A DNA stretch of 51,594 bases from an uncultured Caryophanales bacterium (GCA_947648915.1 CANSPQ010000007.1:1-51594); one strand, 5' to 3'. Shown: positions 17,290 to 25,595, numbered from the stretch's first letter. The notes: generated by a model not told the origin, from the sequence alone. Program-made: numbers and translations.

Positions 17290-18132
17290 TTATCTTCTCT
17301 CTTTCTTTGTAACGAAATTGACATAATTTTCATATCGACTTTTACAAATAATACCCTCTTCTACTTTTTCTTTAATTGCACACTTATTTTCTGATAAATG
17401 CATGCAATCTTTATACTCACAAGAATCACGATATTGATTGAATTCTACAAATTGATCACGGATATCAGATTCCGTCATTCCTAAAAATTCAATTGCCGAA
17501 AAACCTGGTGTATCTGCGACATAACCACCATATAAAGGTATCAACTCGACATGCCTTGTCGTATGCTTTCCTCTTCCCAAAGCATAAGAAATATCATCTG
17601 TTTTAATCTGTAAAGAAGAATCAAGGTGATTGAGTAAAGTCGATTTGCCCGCTCCACTTTGTCCCGTAAATACACTCGTCTTATTTTGAAAAGATGCTTT
17701 TATTTTTTCCAGTTCTGTATTTTCAAAAACAGTATATCCAATTTTTTCATAATATTTTATATACTTCTGTATTTCCTTTAATTCATTTTCATCTAATAAA
17801 TCCATCTTGGTAAAACAGATAATCGGTTCTATCCTATGAAATTCAATAATCGTTAATAGTTTGTCTAGTAAATTGGTTGAAAAATCTGGATGTTTCACAC
17901 TTGTAATCAGAAAAGCCTGATCAATATTCGCAACTGGGGGACGAACTAACGCATTCATGCGGGGTAAAATCTCCATAATATAATGATTATTTTCATCAAA
18001 CTCTACAAAATCACCCACTAACGGAGTAATGTGTAAATTACGAAATTTACCTCTACTTTTACATATATATAAGTTACCATCTGCTTCTACTGTATAATCA
18101 TTACTAATTAATTTGACAATTCTTCCTTGCAT
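17290..18132 (-). CDS. rsgA: Ribosome small subunit GTPase RsgA
   Basis: This 280-residue circularly permuted GTPase checks late maturation of the 30S subunit. It has an N-terminal OB-fold (1-65), G-domain motifs in permuted order (TKMD, then GQSGAGKST, then DTPGFS) and the C-terminal zinc-binding region CEYKDCMHLSENKC, with the expected three cysteines and a histidine. Its ATG overlaps the prkC stop by one base (TAATG), which indicates translational coupling. Length matches Bacillus YloQ. Confidence 0.95.
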   Translation of the reverse strand: MQGRIVKLISNDYTVEADGNLYICKSRGKFRNLHITPLVGDFVEFDENNHYIMEILPRMNALVRPPVANIDQAFLITSVKHPDFSTNLLDKLLTIIEFHRIEPIICFTKMDLLDENELKEIQKYIKYYEKIGYTVFENTELEKIKASFQNKTSVFTGQSGAGKSTLLNHLDSSLQIKTDDISYALGRGKHTTRHVELIPLYGGYVADTPGFSAIEFLGMTESDIRDQFVEFNQYRDSCEYKDCMHLSENKCAIKEKVEEGIICKSRYENYVNFVTKKERR

Positions 18133-19997
18133 TAAGCACCTGCATTTGTTTTATCATCACTAGAATTATTGTTATTAGAATTATTTGATCCATCGGTTGA
18201 TGTATTATCCTTGCCAGTTGAATCTTCTGGTTTATTGACAGGTTCTTCTTTATCATTCTCTGATGGTTTTTTATCATCCTCTTTTGGTTTTTCATCCTCT
18301 TTTGGTTCTTCTGGAATGACAACTGGTTTTTTTGCTACTGTAATACGTAGTGTAACAGAACCTCCACCAACTACTTTGCTTCCTGCTTCTCTACTTTGCG
18401 CTAATATCGTTCCTTCTGCAACAGAGCTATCTTCCTTTTCCACCTTTACTAAATTTACGTTATGTGTTGCACAAAATTCCTCAACACCAGCATAAGTCCA
18501 ATCCTCTTTTACAAAATCAGGATAAACTGTAATTAATTTAGATACTTGGAAAACAATTGTATCGCCTCTTTTTAACTTCTGACCTTCAGCAATATCTTGT
18601 TCTAAGATGATATTTTCTTTTTGATCATCTGTATCTTTAAATTCCTTTTCCTCTACTAAAACAACAATTCCTTGCTCTTTTAATTTTGCCTCTACCGATT
18701 GGATGTTTTCACCAACATAATTTTCTACCACAATACCTTCAAAACCTTTGGATACAATCAATGTTACTACTGTTCCCTTTTTCACACTTCTACCAACACT
18801 TGGATTGGTTCCAATCACAACTCCAGCATCGATATCAATGCTATATTCCTCTTGGATATCTGTTGCAACTTCAAATCCTTCTTTTTTAAGAGTTGCTTCC
18901 GCATTGACAATCGACATTTTAGAAACATCTGGAATTTGAACATCAGGTACTGCTTTCATTTTTGGTAAAATCATCACAACAAAACCAACTATAATCGCAG
19001 CTAAGATACAGATAATTCCTGTAATCCATAATACTTTATTGGTTTTCTTATCACTTTTATCTTTCTTTTCATCTGTTCGTTTTGCTTCATTTTTCTTAAA
19101 TCGACTTATATTTACCTTCTCATCTACTTCTTGTTCTGGGTAAGGGTAAACATATTTTTTTTCATCGGCACGATCTTTATCCAAAGCTGTCTTGATATCA
19201 TTCTGCATTTCCATTACATTTTCATAACGATTCTTTGGATTTTTCGCACAAGCTTTTAAAATCACATTTTCAATACTTTGTGGAATTTCTGGAAACATAT
19301 CACAAACACTTGGGATTGGATTTTTCATTTGTTTGATTGCAATTTCAACTGCATTTTCCCCTTTGAAAGGAAGCTTTCCAGTTAACAATTCATACATTAA
19401 AATTCCCAATGAATAAATATCACTTTTGATGGTAGAGCCATTTCCATTGGCTTGTTCTGGTGGTAAATAGTGAACAGAACCCATTACAGAATTGGTTTGT
19501 GTTAATTCATTGCTATTGAGTGCCATAGCAATTCCAAAATCAGTGATTTTAACAGTGCCATCATCTAGTATTAATACATTTTGAGGTTTAATGTCCCTAT
19601 GAATGATATAACTTTCATGCGCACAAGCAATTCCGCTCGTCAGTTGTAACATAATATCAAGCACTTCTGATAGAGTTAAAGCACCTCTTCTTTTGATTAA
19701 ACTTTTGAGAGTTTTTCCTTCTACATATTCCATCACAATGAAATACTTACCATCATCTTCTCCTACATCATACATACCTACTATATTAGGATGTGTTAAA
19801 CTACTAGCAGATATCGCTTCCCTTTGAAACCTTCTTACAAATTTTTCATCATTGGCAAGATCCCCTCTTAATACCTTAACCGCAACATCTCTATCTAAAA
19901 TAAGATCATGCGCTAAATAAACATTGGCCATTCCACCTTCCCCAATGGTTCTTATAATTTGATAACGATCATTTATTTTTTGTCCTCTTGTAATCAT
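18132..19997 (-). CDS. prkC: Membrane Ser/Thr protein kinase with three PASTA domains
   Basis: This 621-residue kinase senses muropeptides or lipid II and phosphorylates targets in wall synthesis and division. The Hanks-type kinase domain (about 10-275) has GEGGMANVY, Lys41 (VAVKVL), HRDIKPQN with Asp135 and DFG Asp153. A juxtamembrane basic region leads to one membrane span (about 322-344). Three extracellular PASTA domains follow at about 354-420, 421-490 and 491-558. The last 60 residues are a low-complexity tail of Lys/Glu/Pro then Asn/Ser/Asp, probably a wall-spanning spacer. Its start overlaps the phosphatase stop by four bases (ATGA). Confidence 0.96.
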   Translation of the reverse strand: MITRGQKINDRYQIIRTIGEGGMANVYLAHDLILDRDVAVKVLRGDLANDEKFVRRFQREAISASSLTHPNIVGMYDVGEDDGKYFIVMEYVEGKTLKSLIKRRGALTLSEVLDIMLQLTSGIACAHESYIIHRDIKPQNVLILDDGTVKITDFGIAMALNSNELTQTNSVMGSVHYLPPEQANGNGSTIKSDIYSLGILMYELLTGKLPFKGENAVEIAIKQMKNPIPSVCDMFPEIPQSIENVILKACAKNPKNRYENVMEMQNDIKTALDKDRADEKKYVYPYPEQEVDEKVNISRFKKNEAKRTDEKKDKSDKKTNKVLWITGIICILAAIIVGFVVMILPKMKAVPDVQIPDVSKMSIVNAEATLKKEGFEVATDIQEEYSIDIDAGVVIGTNPSVGRSVKKGTVVTLIVSKGFEGIVVENYVGENIQSVEAKLKEQGIVVLVEEKEFKDTDDQKENIILEQDIAEGQKLKRGDTIVFQVSKLITVYPDFVKEDWTYAGVEEFCATHNVNLVKVEKEDSSVAEGTILAQSREAGSKVVGGGSVTLRITVAKKPVVIPEEPKEDEKPKEDDKKPSENDKEEPVNKPEDSTGKDNTSTDGSNNSNNNNSSDDKTNAGA

Positions 19998-20734
19998 TTG
20001 TCACTACCACCTTTATTTAAATATGCAACTGAAATATTATCATTTCCACCACGATTGTTACATTTTTGAATTAACTTTGAAACTTTCGCTTCTGCTGAAA
20101 GTTCTTCACTGAGTACTTTCGCAATCTGTTCAAAATCTAACATATTGGTAACACCATCGCTACAAAGCAAGATGCCATCCACATCGGTTTCGACATCAAA
20201 GATATCCATATCGACAGTTGTAGTTGCTCCAAGCGCTTTCATTAGTACATTTTTTCTTGGATGCTCTTTGGCTTCTTCTTCTGTTAATTCTCCTGATTTG
20301 ACAAGTAAGTTGACCAGTGTATGGTCTGTTGTAATCTTATGAATTTGTCCTTTCTTCATTACAAATCCAGAAGAATCTCCAATATTACCAAATAACAAGA
20401 AATCAGACGTTAATACAGCTGTTACGAGTGTTGTTCCCATGCCCTTGCTTTCGGGATGTTCTACCGTATATTTGTAGATTAAAACATTTGCTTCACTGAC
20501 AGTTTCTTGTATCCAATGAATCGCATCTTCCTTATTACCAATAGAGCCAAGTTCTTTGAAACGCTTGCCAATATGGGATATTGCAATACTAGAAGCGACT
20601 TCTCCAGCAAGATGTCCACCCATTCCATCCGCAACTGCAAGCAAAATCTCTCCACTTTTATTTTCAACAATAATGACACTATCTTCATTATGATCCCTTA
20701 CTTTACCCGGATCCGTTAAATATGAATACTCCAT
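19994..20734 (-). CDS. prpC: PP2C-type Ser/Thr phosphatase, partner of PrkC
   Basis: This 246-residue metal-dependent phosphatase reverses PrkC phosphorylation. PP2C motifs are complete: VRDHNEDS, VADGMGGH, NIGDSSGF, CSDGVTNM and GGNDNISV, with the metal-binding aspartates. I chose the ATG at 20734 because GAGGAGG lies six bases upstream and the gene then begins one base after rlmN ends; the longer frame to 20749 runs back into rlmN. Confidence 0.95.
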   Translation of the reverse strand: MEYSYLTDPGKVRDHNEDSVIIVENKSGEILLAVADGMGGHLAGEVASSIAISHIGKRFKELGSIGNKEDAIHWIQETVSEANVLIYKYTVEHPESKGMGTTLVTAVLTSDFLLFGNIGDSSGFVMKKGQIHKITTDHTLVNLLVKSGELTEEEAKEHPRKNVLMKALGATTTVDMDIFDVETDVDGILLCSDGVTNMLDFEQIAKVLSEELSAEAKVSKLIQKCNNRGGNDNISVAYLNKGGSDK

Positions 20735-20735
20735 T

Positions 20736-21758
20736 TTAAGCCTCCTCATAATTGGAACGTAACTGTCCGCATGCGGCCATTACTCTTCTTCCAAATTCTT
20801 TCCGAATGGTAACATTGATTTTATTCTTCTTTAGTATATCATAAAATCGCATAATGGTCTCCTTAGAACTTTTTTTAAATTCAATGTGACTTGTTTCATT
20901 ATAAGGAATCAAATTGACATAACAATTCAGTCCTTTTAATAATTGCGCAAGTTCTAATGCACAAGCATCAGTATCATTCACACCATCTAATAATATATAT
21001 TCAAAAGTAACACGACGATTTGTCTTTTGGCTATATTTTTTTAATACTGATATCAATTGTTCAATTGGATAGGCTTTATTAATTGGCATTAATTGATTTC
21101 TAAGTGTATCATTCGGTGCATGTAAACTGATTGCCAAATTTACTTGTTTTCCATCTTGCATAAATGCTTCTATTTTTGGCACAATTCCACAAGTGGATAC
21201 CGTAATATGCCTAGCGCCTATATCGATTCCTTTTCCACTATTGATAATGGAAATAAAATCAATTACATTATCATAATTATCAAATGGTTCTCCAATTCCC
21301 ATTAAAACCACATGAGAGACCCTTTCTTTTAGATACGATTCTACTGCAAGTATTTGTAGTACCATTTCATGTGTTTCTAAATGGCGTACTTTTTTCAGTC
21401 TTCCACTTTCACAAAACGCACACCCCATATTACATCCAACTTCAGTAGAAACACATAAACTATTTCCATAATCATGTTTCATCAAAACAGCTTCTACTTT
21501 ATTGGAATCTGCAAGTTCAAATAAGAACTTAATCACATCTTTTCCTTCTGTTTTGGTTACTAAAGTAATTCCTTGCATATTAAAATCTTGTTCTAATTGT
21601 TCTAAGGTTTCTTTTTTGACATTGGTCATTTCTTGAAAAGTGGAAACGCGTCTTTTATAAAGCCACTCAAAAACTTGGGTTGCTTTAAATGCCTTTTCGT
21701 TATGTTCTAAAAAATATTGTTCTAAATTGTCTAAAGTCATTCCGTATATATTTTTCAT
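20736..21758 (-). CDS. rlmN: 23S rRNA (adenine-2503 C2) methyltransferase
   Basis: This 340-residue radical-SAM enzyme methylates A2503 of 23S rRNA, and A37 of some tRNAs. The radical-SAM cluster cysteines are Cys109, Cys113 and Cys116 in CNMGCAFCESG. The C-terminal methyl-carrier cysteine is Cys330 (MAACGQL). The N-terminal accessory domain (KATQVFEWLYKRRV) is also present. It is the first gene of the operon and has its own promoter, divergent from yidD. Confidence 0.96.
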   Translation of the reverse strand: MKNIYGMTLDNLEQYFLEHNEKAFKATQVFEWLYKRRVSTFQEMTNVKKETLEQLEQDFNMQGITLVTKTEGKDVIKFLFELADSNKVEAVLMKHDYGNSLCVSTEVGCNMGCAFCESGRLKKVRHLETHEMVLQILAVESYLKERVSHVVLMGIGEPFDNYDNVIDFISIINSGKGIDIGARHITVSTCGIVPKIEAFMQDGKQVNLAISLHAPNDTLRNQLMPINKAYPIEQLISVLKKYSQKTNRRVTFEYILLDGVNDTDACALELAQLLKGLNCYVNLIPYNETSHIEFKKSSKETIMRFYDILKKNKINVTIRKEFGRRVMAACGQLRSNYEEA

Positions 21759-21775
21759 ACATTCACCTTTTATCT

Positions 21776-21804
21776 ATTATAGCAAATTTTGTAGAATATG
21801 GGAA
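21776..21804 (-). promoter_or_regulatory. Promoter of the rlmN operon
   Basis: Minus-strand -10 TATAAT (21776-21781), 17-bp spacer and a weak -35 TTCCCA (21799-21804), 18 bases before the rlmN start. Confidence 0.6.
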
Positions 21805-21849
21805 TGTATTTGCTAGAATTTATAAATTATAATACGAAGAATGAGTATA

Positions 21850-21878
21850 TTTACATACTTTGAAAAATCTAGTATAAT
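21850..21878 (+). promoter_or_regulatory. Promoter of yidD
   Basis: -35 TTTACA (21850-21855), 17-bp spacer, -10 TATAAT (21873-21878). The start codon at 21894 leaves a leader of only about ten bases, just enough for the GGTGG ribosome site. Confidence 0.82.
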
Positions 21879-21893
21879 GTGAATGGTGGAAAT

Positions 21894-22115
21894 ATGAAAT
21901 ATATTTTAATCAAAATAATACAAATTTACCAAAAAATACCAGGTAAATTTCATCAAAATTGTAGACATATTCCTACATGCTCTGACTATGGAATAGATGC
22001 CATTCAAAAACATGGAAGTATTAAGGGAAGCTATTATACAATGAAAAGAATATTAAGGTGTACACCTTGGGGGACAAGCGGTTATGACCCAGTTCCAGAA
22101 AGGAAGAAAAAATGA
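21894..22115 (+). CDS. yidD: Membrane protein insertion efficiency factor YidD
   Basis: This 73-residue protein of the YidD (DUF37) family assists insertion of membrane proteins by YidC. The family signature is present: CRHIPTCSDYGIDAIQKHG and RILRCTPWGTSGYDPVP. An amphipathic N-terminal helix (KYILIKIIQIYQKI) fits membrane association. The ATG at 21894 has GGTGG close upstream. It overlaps the following lipoprotein gene by four bases. yidC is not in the window. Confidence 0.92.
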   Translation: MKYILIKIIQIYQKIPGKFHQNCRHIPTCSDYGIDAIQKHGSIKGSYYTMKRILRCTPWGTSGYDPVPERKKK

Positions 22116-22969
22116 AAAAATTAAGTATATTATTCACATCTATTTTAATCCTATGTACAACAGGATGTTTAAAAAGAGATAGTCTAGAAGACATTACCAT
22201 TTATACAACAGTGTATCCAATTGAATATATTACAGAAAGATTATATGGTGAACATAGTACAATCCACAGTATTTATCCAAATGAGACTGATTTTAAAACA
22301 TATGAATTAACGGAAAAACAAATTAGTGATTACAGTAAGGGAAATATGTATATTTTCAATGGTCTTAGCAATGAGAAAGATTATGTTGCTCCAATGTTTC
22401 AACATAATAAAAATCTAATGATTATTGATACGACATTAAGTATGGAACTCAATTACCAAATAGAAGAATTATGGTTGGACCCATCTAATTTCTTAATGCT
22501 TAGCCTAAATATCAAAAATGGATTATCCGGATATATCAAGAATCATTATTTAAAAGAAGAAATTGAAAAAAACTATGATACATTAAAAGTTGAAATTTCT
22601 AACATTGATGCAAAACTAAAACTATTAGGTGAAAGTTCCAACTATAAGACAATTATAACGGATAATAATGTTTTAAAATTTTTAGAAAAATATGGATTTA
22701 CAGTTATCACTATAGAAGAGGCTACTACTGAAAAAACACTAAATGATGCAAAAGAATTAATCCAAAATAAAACAGTTCAGTATCTCTTTACATTTAATCA
22801 AGAACAGCTAAATAATACTGCTAGAAATTTTGTAACATCTACGGGAATTCAAGTAATTGAGTTGCACTCCCTTGCTAACTTAACAGAAAAAGAAAGTTCT
22901 GAAAAAGAAGATTATATTAGCTTATATAATGAAAATATTGAGCAATTAAAAAAGGAGCTATATCACTAG
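22112..22969 (+). CDS. Lipoprotein related to zinc ABC transporter binding proteins, metal ligands lost
   Basis: A 285-residue lipoprotein: the signal peptide ends in a lipobox at TTGC (Cys19). The rest follows the ZnuA/AdcA solute-binding fold: IYTTVYPIEYITERLYG, then DFKTYELTEKQISDYS, MYIFNGL, ELWLDPSNF, an internal helical backbone and LANLTEKESSEKEDYI near the end. The zinc histidines of that family are missing: the DPHDYEPT-like loop reads DFKTYELT, the HVWLDP motif reads EELWLDP and the third site reads TDNNVLKF. It may bind something else, or act without metal. No permease or ATPase gene is adjacent; it is coupled to yidD by a 4-bp overlap. Confidence 0.75.
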   Translation: MKKLSILFTSILILCTTGCLKRDSLEDITIYTTVYPIEYITERLYGEHSTIHSIYPNETDFKTYELTEKQISDYSKGNMYIFNGLSNEKDYVAPMFQHNKNLMIIDTTLSMELNYQIEELWLDPSNFLMLSLNIKNGLSGYIKNHYLKEEIEKNYDTLKVEISNIDAKLKLLGESSNYKTIITDNNVLKFLEKYGFTVITIEEATTEKTLNDAKELIQNKTVQYLFTFNQEQLNNTARNFVTSTGIQVIELHSLANLTEKESSEKEDYISLYNENIEQLKKELYH

Positions 22970-22979
22970 TTCCTTTTTT
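22948..22979 (+). terminator. Terminator of the yidD-lipoprotein operon
   Basis: A 12-bp stem (22948-22959 with 22968-22979, one G-U pair) whose descending arm ends in six T residues. It overlaps the stop codon of the lipoprotein gene. Confidence 0.82.
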
Positions 22980-23023
22980 ATATTATTTCGTATATCAAAA
23001 AATAACAAATTTTGTCACTCATC

Positions 23024-23052
23024 TTGACAGGAACCATAATATCTTGTAAAAT
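23024..23052 (+). promoter_or_regulatory. Promoter of tRNA-Ser
   Basis: -35 TTGACA (23024-23029), 17-bp spacer, -10 TAAAAT (23047-23052), 12 bases before the mature tRNA 5' end. Confidence 0.85.
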
Positions 23053-23064
23053 GGTAGTTGTTCT

Positions 23065-23155
23065 GGAGTAGTACTCAAGAGGCTGAAGAGGCGCCCCTGC
23101 TAAGGGTGTAGGTCGGGCAACTGGCGCGGAGGTTCAAATCCTCTCTACTCCGCCA
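23065..23155 (+). tRNA. tRNA-Ser (anticodon GCU)
   Basis: A 91-base type II tRNA. Acceptor stem GGAGTAG/CTACTCC, discriminator G and encoded CCA. The anticodon loop CTGCTAA lies in stem CCC/GGG and gives GCT, reading AGC/AGU. A long variable arm fits serine, and the T arm has GGTTCAAATCC. Confidence 0.96.
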
Positions 23156-23167
23156 TTTAAAATATTG

Positions 23168-23194
23168 AAAAATCTTGAAAATCAAGATTTTTTT
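23168..23194 (+). terminator. Terminator of tRNA-Ser
   Basis: An 11-bp stem (23168-23178 with 23182-23192), three-A loop and a run of seven T residues, 12 bases after the CCA. The stretch from here to 23361 holds nothing else I can identify. Confidence 0.88.
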
Positions 23195-23361
23195 AATTTC
23201 AACAATATTTTAATCTTATGTATGACACTATTAAAAAGAGAATTCCATATACGGATTTCTCGAATAAATAAACTGATACATCCCTTATTTGTAAAATCAA
23301 GTACCTATTTATACCTAATAGAGTAATGCAATCATAATTTTACAATCAGGGCTATATATTT

Positions 23362-23742
23362 TTAACAAAATTTATGTCTTTCTTTTTTATTTTTATTCTT
23401 ATGATATTTGTTTGTTTCTACTTTGTAATCATTACTATTTATTTTTATATAAGTATTTTCTAAAGAAATTATTTTATATTTTGATAAAACTATTTTCAAT
23501 TTCTCATCCATACTTTTTAGATTACCATTCAATCTAATAATTCCATGATGTCTTCGATGCTTAAATTTGTCAAAATGATGATCAGAAGTAATGATACAAA
23601 ATTTTCTCTGAGTAGCTAAGTCAAATACATCATTATCAGATATTCCTTTATATTCTTCAATCACATTAACGATTTTATATTTTTTTGAGGATATATTTTT
23701 TGAAATACTGAATGGAACATTTTCATCGCATAAAAGCTTCAT
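23362..23742 (-). CDS. DUF5615 PIN-like putative toxin
   Basis: A 126-residue protein with the DUF5615/Mut7-C-like PIN fold: KLLCDENVPFSISKNI at the start, SDNDVFDLATQ, then ITSDHHFDKF and RHHGIIRLNGN. The acidic residues at Asp6/Glu7, the SDNDVF segment and the TSD aspartate correspond to the PIN metal site. Many family members are toxins or toxin-like nucleases paired with DUF433 proteins, as here. The last 25 residues are very Lys/His-rich. It starts one base after the stop of the DUF433 gene. Confidence 0.8.
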   Translation of the reverse strand: MKLLCDENVPFSISKNISSKKYKIVNVIEEYKGISDNDVFDLATQRKFCIITSDHHFDKFKHRRHHGIIRLNGNLKSMDEKLKIVLSKYKIISLENTYIKINSNDYKVETNKYHKNKNKKERHKFC

Positions 23743-23743
23743 T

Positions 23744-24121
23744 TTAATCCTTCATATATGTTCTCATTAGAAATGAAATATAATTCATTTTTCGAACTTC
23801 ATAAACAATCGCAGCCAGTATTTGCTTATCATCTGTTATACTAGGAAATTCCACTTTTATTTGATCAATATCATACCCATCCATAATCATCCGTAGAATA
23901 TTTTTAGTAGAAATTCTTGTCCCTTTAATAATAGGAACACCAGATTTTATATCTTTGTCCTTTACAATATGCTCTTTTACTACAGAATCAAACTTTTTGT
24001 CTTTCACCATATTTCTCATCATACGATAAATTCTTATCGAACTATATTTGTTTTTTGTCGTTACAGAATTGTCATTTTCTGAAAAATATTCTTTTCCTAT
24101 AAACATCTCCATCCCATACAT
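23744..24121 (-). CDS. DUF433 putative antitoxin
   Basis: A 125-residue protein whose second half is a DUF433 domain: VKDKDIKSGVPIIKGTRIST, ILRMIMDGYDIDQIKVEFPS, ITDDKQILAAIVYEVRK. DUF433 is a compact winged-helix type domain of antitoxins, preceding DUF5615 genes. The N-terminal 60 residues are extra and unrecognised. The ATG at 24121 has GAGGAG nine bases upstream; an earlier in-frame start would have no ribosome site. A TATAAT lies upstream with a TTTACA at a long 19-bp spacing. Confidence 0.78.
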   Translation of the reverse strand: MYGMEMFIGKEYFSENDNSVTTKNKYSSIRIYRMMRNMVKDKKFDSVVKEHIVKDKDIKSGVPIIKGTRISTKNILRMIMDGYDIDQIKVEFPSITDDKQILAAIVYEVRKMNYISFLMRTYMKD

Positions 24122-24310
24122 ATTAAATCTTCTCCTCTTTAATTTATTATAACATGAACTAGAACTATATTGTAAACTTTTTTTTTGCAATGTCAAGCCT
24201 CACTCCTTTTGTTTATCATAGTCCTCTTTTATGTCATATAATGTCGTTTCCCCTTTTTATCCTTTACTAATATAATACTGCACTTTTCCCAAATTTCCTT
24301 TTTAGAAAAG

Positions 24311-24336
24311 AAAAAAATCGCTATTCTAAGCGATTT
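24311..24336 (-). terminator. Terminator overlapping the end of the 24321-24782 gene
   Basis: Minus-strand 8-bp stem AAATCGCT/AGCGATTT (24329-24336 and 24315-24322), six-base loop, T-run at 24311-24317. The stem contains the last codons and stop of the upstream gene. The 24197-24310 gap beyond holds nothing recognisable. Confidence 0.85.
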
Positions 24337-24782
24337 ACATAATCGGCACTTCTATAAGTACCACATCTCAAATAAGGAACGTATTGTTTATTATTGGGGT
24401 TATATATTACATACCCATTACATTGATATCCATTCGAATCATAGAGAAGAGCTATGATTTTTTTAGATTGCAATGTAGAAAGAGAAATGATTATATTATT
24501 CTCACCATCAATTGAAGTTTCTTCAACATATTTTTTTGCACCTTCTTTTAACCGTAATTCTAAATTATGGTATTCTTTCAAGGATACATATGTTGTAGCA
24601 ACATCACTATAATCGTTCTTCATGCGATAGGTACTACTTTTAACAGTCTTTTTAGAAGTAGTATAAGTAATAGAAGTCCCATCTACCAACTGATGATAAT
24701 AGAAAAGAGATGTACAAAGACAAAGTCCTAAAAAACAACAAACACCTAACATCGCCAGTAAACCAAAACCACACCGATTCAT
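24321..24782 (-). CDS. Membrane-anchored small protein, pseudopilin-like
   Basis: A 153-residue protein with an N-terminal membrane segment (NRCGFGLLAMLGVCCFLGL) rich in cysteine, followed by an extracellular domain. The G-F just before the hydrophobic helix and the ending (ISLSTLQSKKIIALLYD, GYQCNGYVIYN, PYLRCGTYRSADYV) resemble prepilin-like proteins of related Firmicutes, with two cysteines that could form a disulphide. The glutamate expected at mature position 5 of pilins is absent, so processing by prepilin peptidase is doubtful. The ATG at 24782 has AGGTGGG seven bases upstream. It follows the regulator gene directly, so the two are probably one transcript. Confidence 0.6.
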   Translation of the reverse strand: MNRCGFGLLAMLGVCCFLGLCLCTSLFYYHQLVDGTSITYTTSKKTVKSSTYRMKNDYSDVATTYVSLKEYHNLELRLKEGAKKYVEETSIDGENNIIISLSTLQSKKIIALLYDSNGYQCNGYVIYNPNNKQYVPYLRCGTYRSADYVNRLE

Positions 24783-24794
24783 TGTATCACCCAC

Positions 24795-25460
24795 CTAAAA
24801 TAGTATTTTATCTTCAATATTATCCTTGAAACGATATAACTTCGCAGGTCTACCATTATGCCCACCTGTTTTATATCCAGTATCCTCAATCAAATCTAAA
24901 TTGACAAACTTCTTACGGAAATTTCTACGATCTAACTCTTTTCCAAGAACTTGTTCATATAAAGTTTGTAATTCTGGTAATGTAAAATCACTTGGATATA
25001 GATTCTTCAACGTCGATATATTCAACATTCTATGTCTTAAAAATTCTGTTGCATTTTCTACAATAGAGGCATAGTCATATACCATTTTAGGAATGGCATC
25101 AATTGAAAACCATTCACTATGAAAAGGTCTTTTTTTACGTTTCAATTCAATCGATTTACTATCAATTAAAGCAATAAAAGAACTTGCTAAAATACGATCA
25201 TTGGGCAAACGGTCTACTTGACTGAATAAATGACATTGCTCCAAATACACTTCTTCTAATCCTACAAATTCATCAATAGTAGCTTCCGCACATTCTTCTA
25301 ATGTTTCATTCACCATAAGTAAATTGCTTGGTAACATCCAATACCCTTTAAAAGGCTCTTCATCACGACGGAATAATAATACCTTTAATTTTCCTTCTTT
25401 TATCGTAAACATACTAATCATAACTTCTATTTGATTGATATATCTTTTATCTAAATTCAT
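24795..25460 (-). CDS. NrtR-like regulator: degenerate Nudix domain with winged helix
   Basis: A 221-residue protein. Residues 10-140 form a Nudix fold (VMISMFTIKEGKLKVLLFRR, EEPFKGYWMLPSNLLM, then ETLEECAEATIDEFVGL) whose catalytic GX5EX7REUXEEXGU box is degenerate, as is usual in regulators that sense a nucleotide rather than hydrolyse it. The C-terminal 75 residues (FTLPELQTLYEQVLGKELDR, RRNFRKKFVN, GRPAKLYRF) form the NrtR-type winged helix. The family controls NAD or sugar metabolism genes by sensing ADP-ribose-like ligands; the ligand here is unknown. The ATG at 25460 is better spaced from AGGTAG than an upstream GTG. Confidence 0.8.
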   Translation of the reverse strand: MNLDKRYINQIEVMISMFTIKEGKLKVLLFRRDEEPFKGYWMLPSNLLMVNETLEECAEATIDEFVGLEEVYLEQCHLFSQVDRLPNDRILASSFIALIDSKSIELKRKKRPFHSEWFSIDAIPKMVYDYASIVENATEFLRHRMLNISTLKNLYPSDFTLPELQTLYEQVLGKELDRRNFRKKFVNLDLIEDTGYKTGGHNGRPAKLYRFKDNIEDKILF

Positions 25461-25486
25461 ATACTTCACTACCTTTATTCTTCTTC

Positions 25487-25515
25487 ATTATAGTATTTCA
25501 TACACAATTTGTCAA
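25487..25515 (-). promoter_or_regulatory. Consensus promoter of the NrtR-like gene
   Basis: Minus-strand -35 TTGACA (25510-25515), 17-bp spacer, -10 TATAAT (25487-25492). Both boxes are perfect. Confidence 0.9.
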
Positions 25516-25535
25516 GGTAATGACAATTAGATTAC

Positions 25536-25564
25536 TACGGTTTATTGCCGTAAATTATACCGCA
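25536..25564. promoter_or_regulatory. Inverted repeat upstream of the NrtR-like promoter
   Basis: TACGG (25536-25540) is mirrored by CCGTA (25548-25552) around a 7-base centre, and a further half-site-like ACCGC follows at 25559-25563. It sits about 20 bases upstream of the -35 box of the regulator gene, in the gap after rpoC. An operator for the NrtR-like protein is an inference; its position upstream of -35 would suit an activator better than a simple blocking repressor. Confidence 0.45.
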
Positions 25565-25595
25565 ACAAAACAAAATTCCTTTCATTTTGAAAGCA

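Noticed and set aside
23065-23155. tRNA-Ser as an integration site for a nearby element
   Set aside because: No copy of the tRNA 3' end is found downstream, and no integrase lies beside it.
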